Assembly: GCA_964591245.1 (NCBI GenBank)
Contig: CAZPZZ010000178.1
Coordinates: 1 to 7,347, forward strand
Length of the DNA: 7,347 bases
Source of the DNA: CAZPZZ01 sp964591245
GTDB lineage: Bacteria > Acidobacteriota > Vicinamibacteria > Vicinamibacterales > UBA8438
Direction of reading: 5' to 3'
A program made the translations under genes and the position numbers. Positions within the stretch are counted from its first letter, which is position 1. The number at the start of each line of letters is the position of its first letter. Below the pieces are notes generated by a model. That model had not been told where the DNA came from, searched no databases, and saw only the letters and a list, made by a program, of their open reading frames with translations. Of this stretch, positions 6,648 through 7,347 are shown one piece after another.

Positions 6648-6669
6648 GTTTGGGCTCCAGTATAATCAA
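6642..6669 (-). promoter_or_regulatory. Candidate divergent promoter reading towards the Tat remnant and CBM9-like gene
   Basis: On the minus strand TTGATT (6664-6669), a 16-bp spacer, then TTTAAA (6642-6647). The -10 box is the same self-complementary hexamer used by the plus-strand candidate. It would place a transcript start about 65-70 bases before the Tat-remnant ATG. Both hexamers match consensus at only 4 of 6 positions. Confidence 0.2.
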
Positions 6670-6860
6670 TCTCCTGCGTGCTCTGGATCGACACAAATGA
6701 TTCAATGTCACTCACGTTCTGTTCTTCCCATTTTCCGTATGAAAAACGGTTTCACGCAGACAGGAAATTCTTCCTTTACACCTTGGCCAATCAATAGACT
6801 AGAAAAGTTTCGGCGAATGACGGCGTCGACTATCGCTACCTCCACATGAAACGAGCATCC

Positions 6861-6868
6861 AGGTAGGA
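6861..6868 (+). promoter_or_regulatory. Ribosome binding site fixing the start at 6876
   Basis: AGGTAGGA lies 7 nt before the ATG at 6876. It is the clearest Shine-Dalgarno in the window and settles the start against the internal ATGs at 6891 and 6921. Confidence 0.6.
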
Positions 6869-6875
6869 AACAACG

Positions 6876-7347
6876 ATGACCAGAAATGCAATGCTTCTCA
6901 CCCTCTCGCCGAAAAGACGAATGCGGTTTGTAATGGCGATGACACTTGCGTGCCTGTGCGGGTTTGCTCTGTTCGAGCGTTTAGCGATCGCGGATGACTT
7001 GCCTTCGAATGTTGTGAATACGCAAAACCCGAACGATATTTCTTTGTCGCCGCAGGAGTCTCTGGCGCGCATCACCGTGCCCGACGGGTTTCATGTAACG
7101 TTGTTCGCTGGTGAACCTGATCTGCGGCGCCCGATTGCGTTCGACTTTGACGATCGTGGCCGTATCTGGGTCGTTGAGAATTATTCACATCCGGTCTGGA
7201 AGGAAGACGGAGCAACCGATCGCATACTGATTCTCGAAGATACGGCTCACGACGGGCAATTTGACAAACGCAAAGTCTTTTGGGACGAGGGACGGTATCT
7301 GACTGGCATGGCGGTCGGCCACGGCGGAGTGTGGATCGGCAACACGC
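6876..7347 (+). CDS. PVC-type putative membrane-bound dehydrogenase / heme-binding propeller protein (TIGR02604-like), 3' end outside window
   Basis: The first 157 residues are visible and the frame is open at the right edge. Residues 1-16 are basic, about 17-36 hydrophobic (RFVMAMTLACLCGFALF), and a signal cleavage is likely after AIA at 39. The core SLARITVPDGFHVTLFAGEPDLRRPIAFDFDDRGRIWVVENYSHP (62-106), then DRILILEDTAHDGQFDKRKVFWDE and LTGMAVGHGGVWIGNT, is the typical start of the planctomycete/verrucomicrobial family related to glucose/sorbosone-dehydrogenase propellers (PVC N-terminal domain). Full members usually run to many hundreds of residues, with HEAT-like repeats and a C-terminal cytochrome c CxxCH site; none of that is inside this window. 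The natural substrate of the family is not established. It is divergent from the CBM9-like gene and has its own leader and strong ribosome site. Two counted lines are 53% and 60% GC. Confidence 0.9.
   Translation, partial: MTRNAMLLTLSPKRRMRFVMAMTLACLCGFALFERLAIADDLPSNVVNTQNPNDISLSPQESLARITVPDGFHVTLFAGEPDLRRPIAFDFDDRGRIWVVENYSHPVWKEDGATDRILILEDTAHDGQFDKRKVFWDEGRYLTGMAVGHGGVWIGNT

Larger units (their letters stand above)
6359..6875. other. Divergent intergenic region with a decayed Tat gene start and promoter-like sites
   Basis: About 517 bp separate the CBM9-like gene from the TIGR02604-type gene. Within it I list a 12-bp palindrome, a 33-codon Tat-start remnant on the minus strand, and two promoter-like pairs that share one AT-rich -10 box. 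From about 6670 to 6845 I see only a leader-like stretch with short inverted repeats (CCGT/ACGG around 6736-6750, AGGAA/TTCCT near 6770-6783), no frame with protein-like content and no known riboswitch pattern. Confidence 0.5.

Noticed and set aside
6846..6866. A six-codon frame (MKRASR) whose stop lies within the ribosome site of the right-hand gene
   Set aside because: It has no ribosome site of its own; such tiny frames are frequent by chance.

Overview
The window looks like chromosomal DNA from a planctomycete (Planctomycetota). The evidence is the right-hand gene, which starts like the planctomycete/verrucomicrobial 'putative membrane-bound dehydrogenase' family (TIGR02604, PVC-type heme-binding proteins), a DUF1549/PSD1-like segment in another gene, a Tat-start propeller protein, and a secreted protein with short helical repeats. 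This is recognition by eye, without database searches. Every gene I can support encodes an exported or envelope protein. I found no RNA gene, CRISPR array, transposase or complete mobile element.

Layout. From 1 to 2726, all on the minus strand, lie two parts of a tripartite efflux system: a NodT-type outer-membrane lipoprotein (first gene), then after 141 bp a HlyD/AcrA-type membrane fusion protein that runs off the left edge. The inner-membrane pump is presumably the next gene outside the window. From 2727 to 3145 I see no gene. At 3146-3697 (minus) is a small exported protein made of three copies of a lysine/glutamate-rich helix-turn-helix unit. A divergent gap of about 500 bp (3698-4204) follows, then a plus-strand Tat-exported beta-propeller protein (4205-5182). 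It converges on a minus-strand gene (5243-6358); the 60-bp gap holds a stem-loop that pairs fully only as plus-strand RNA.

The right third is the most interesting part. The gene at 5243-6358 is an exported protein with a CBM9-like/DOMON-type domain. Its N-terminal part reads like the beginning of a DUF1549 (PSD1) domain, including a near-consensus RR-x3-DL-x-GLPPT motif, but the rest of DUF1549 is missing. Upstream on the same strand is a 33-codon reading frame (6467-6568) with a good Shine-Dalgarno and a twin-arginine start, which stops almost at once. It looks like the decayed front of a Tat-exported gene, possibly of the DUF1501 kind that commonly sits beside DUF1549 genes in these bacteria. 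Facing away on the plus strand is the intact start of the TIGR02604-type gene (6876 to the right edge). My reading is a remodelled planctomycete locus of PSD1/DUF1501/TIGR02604 families. These families are often discussed in connection with degradation of complex polymers, but their chemistry is poorly established.

Functionally, the left block is an export pump, while the right block is a set of secreted binding, propeller and redox-type proteins. I see no direct link between the two.
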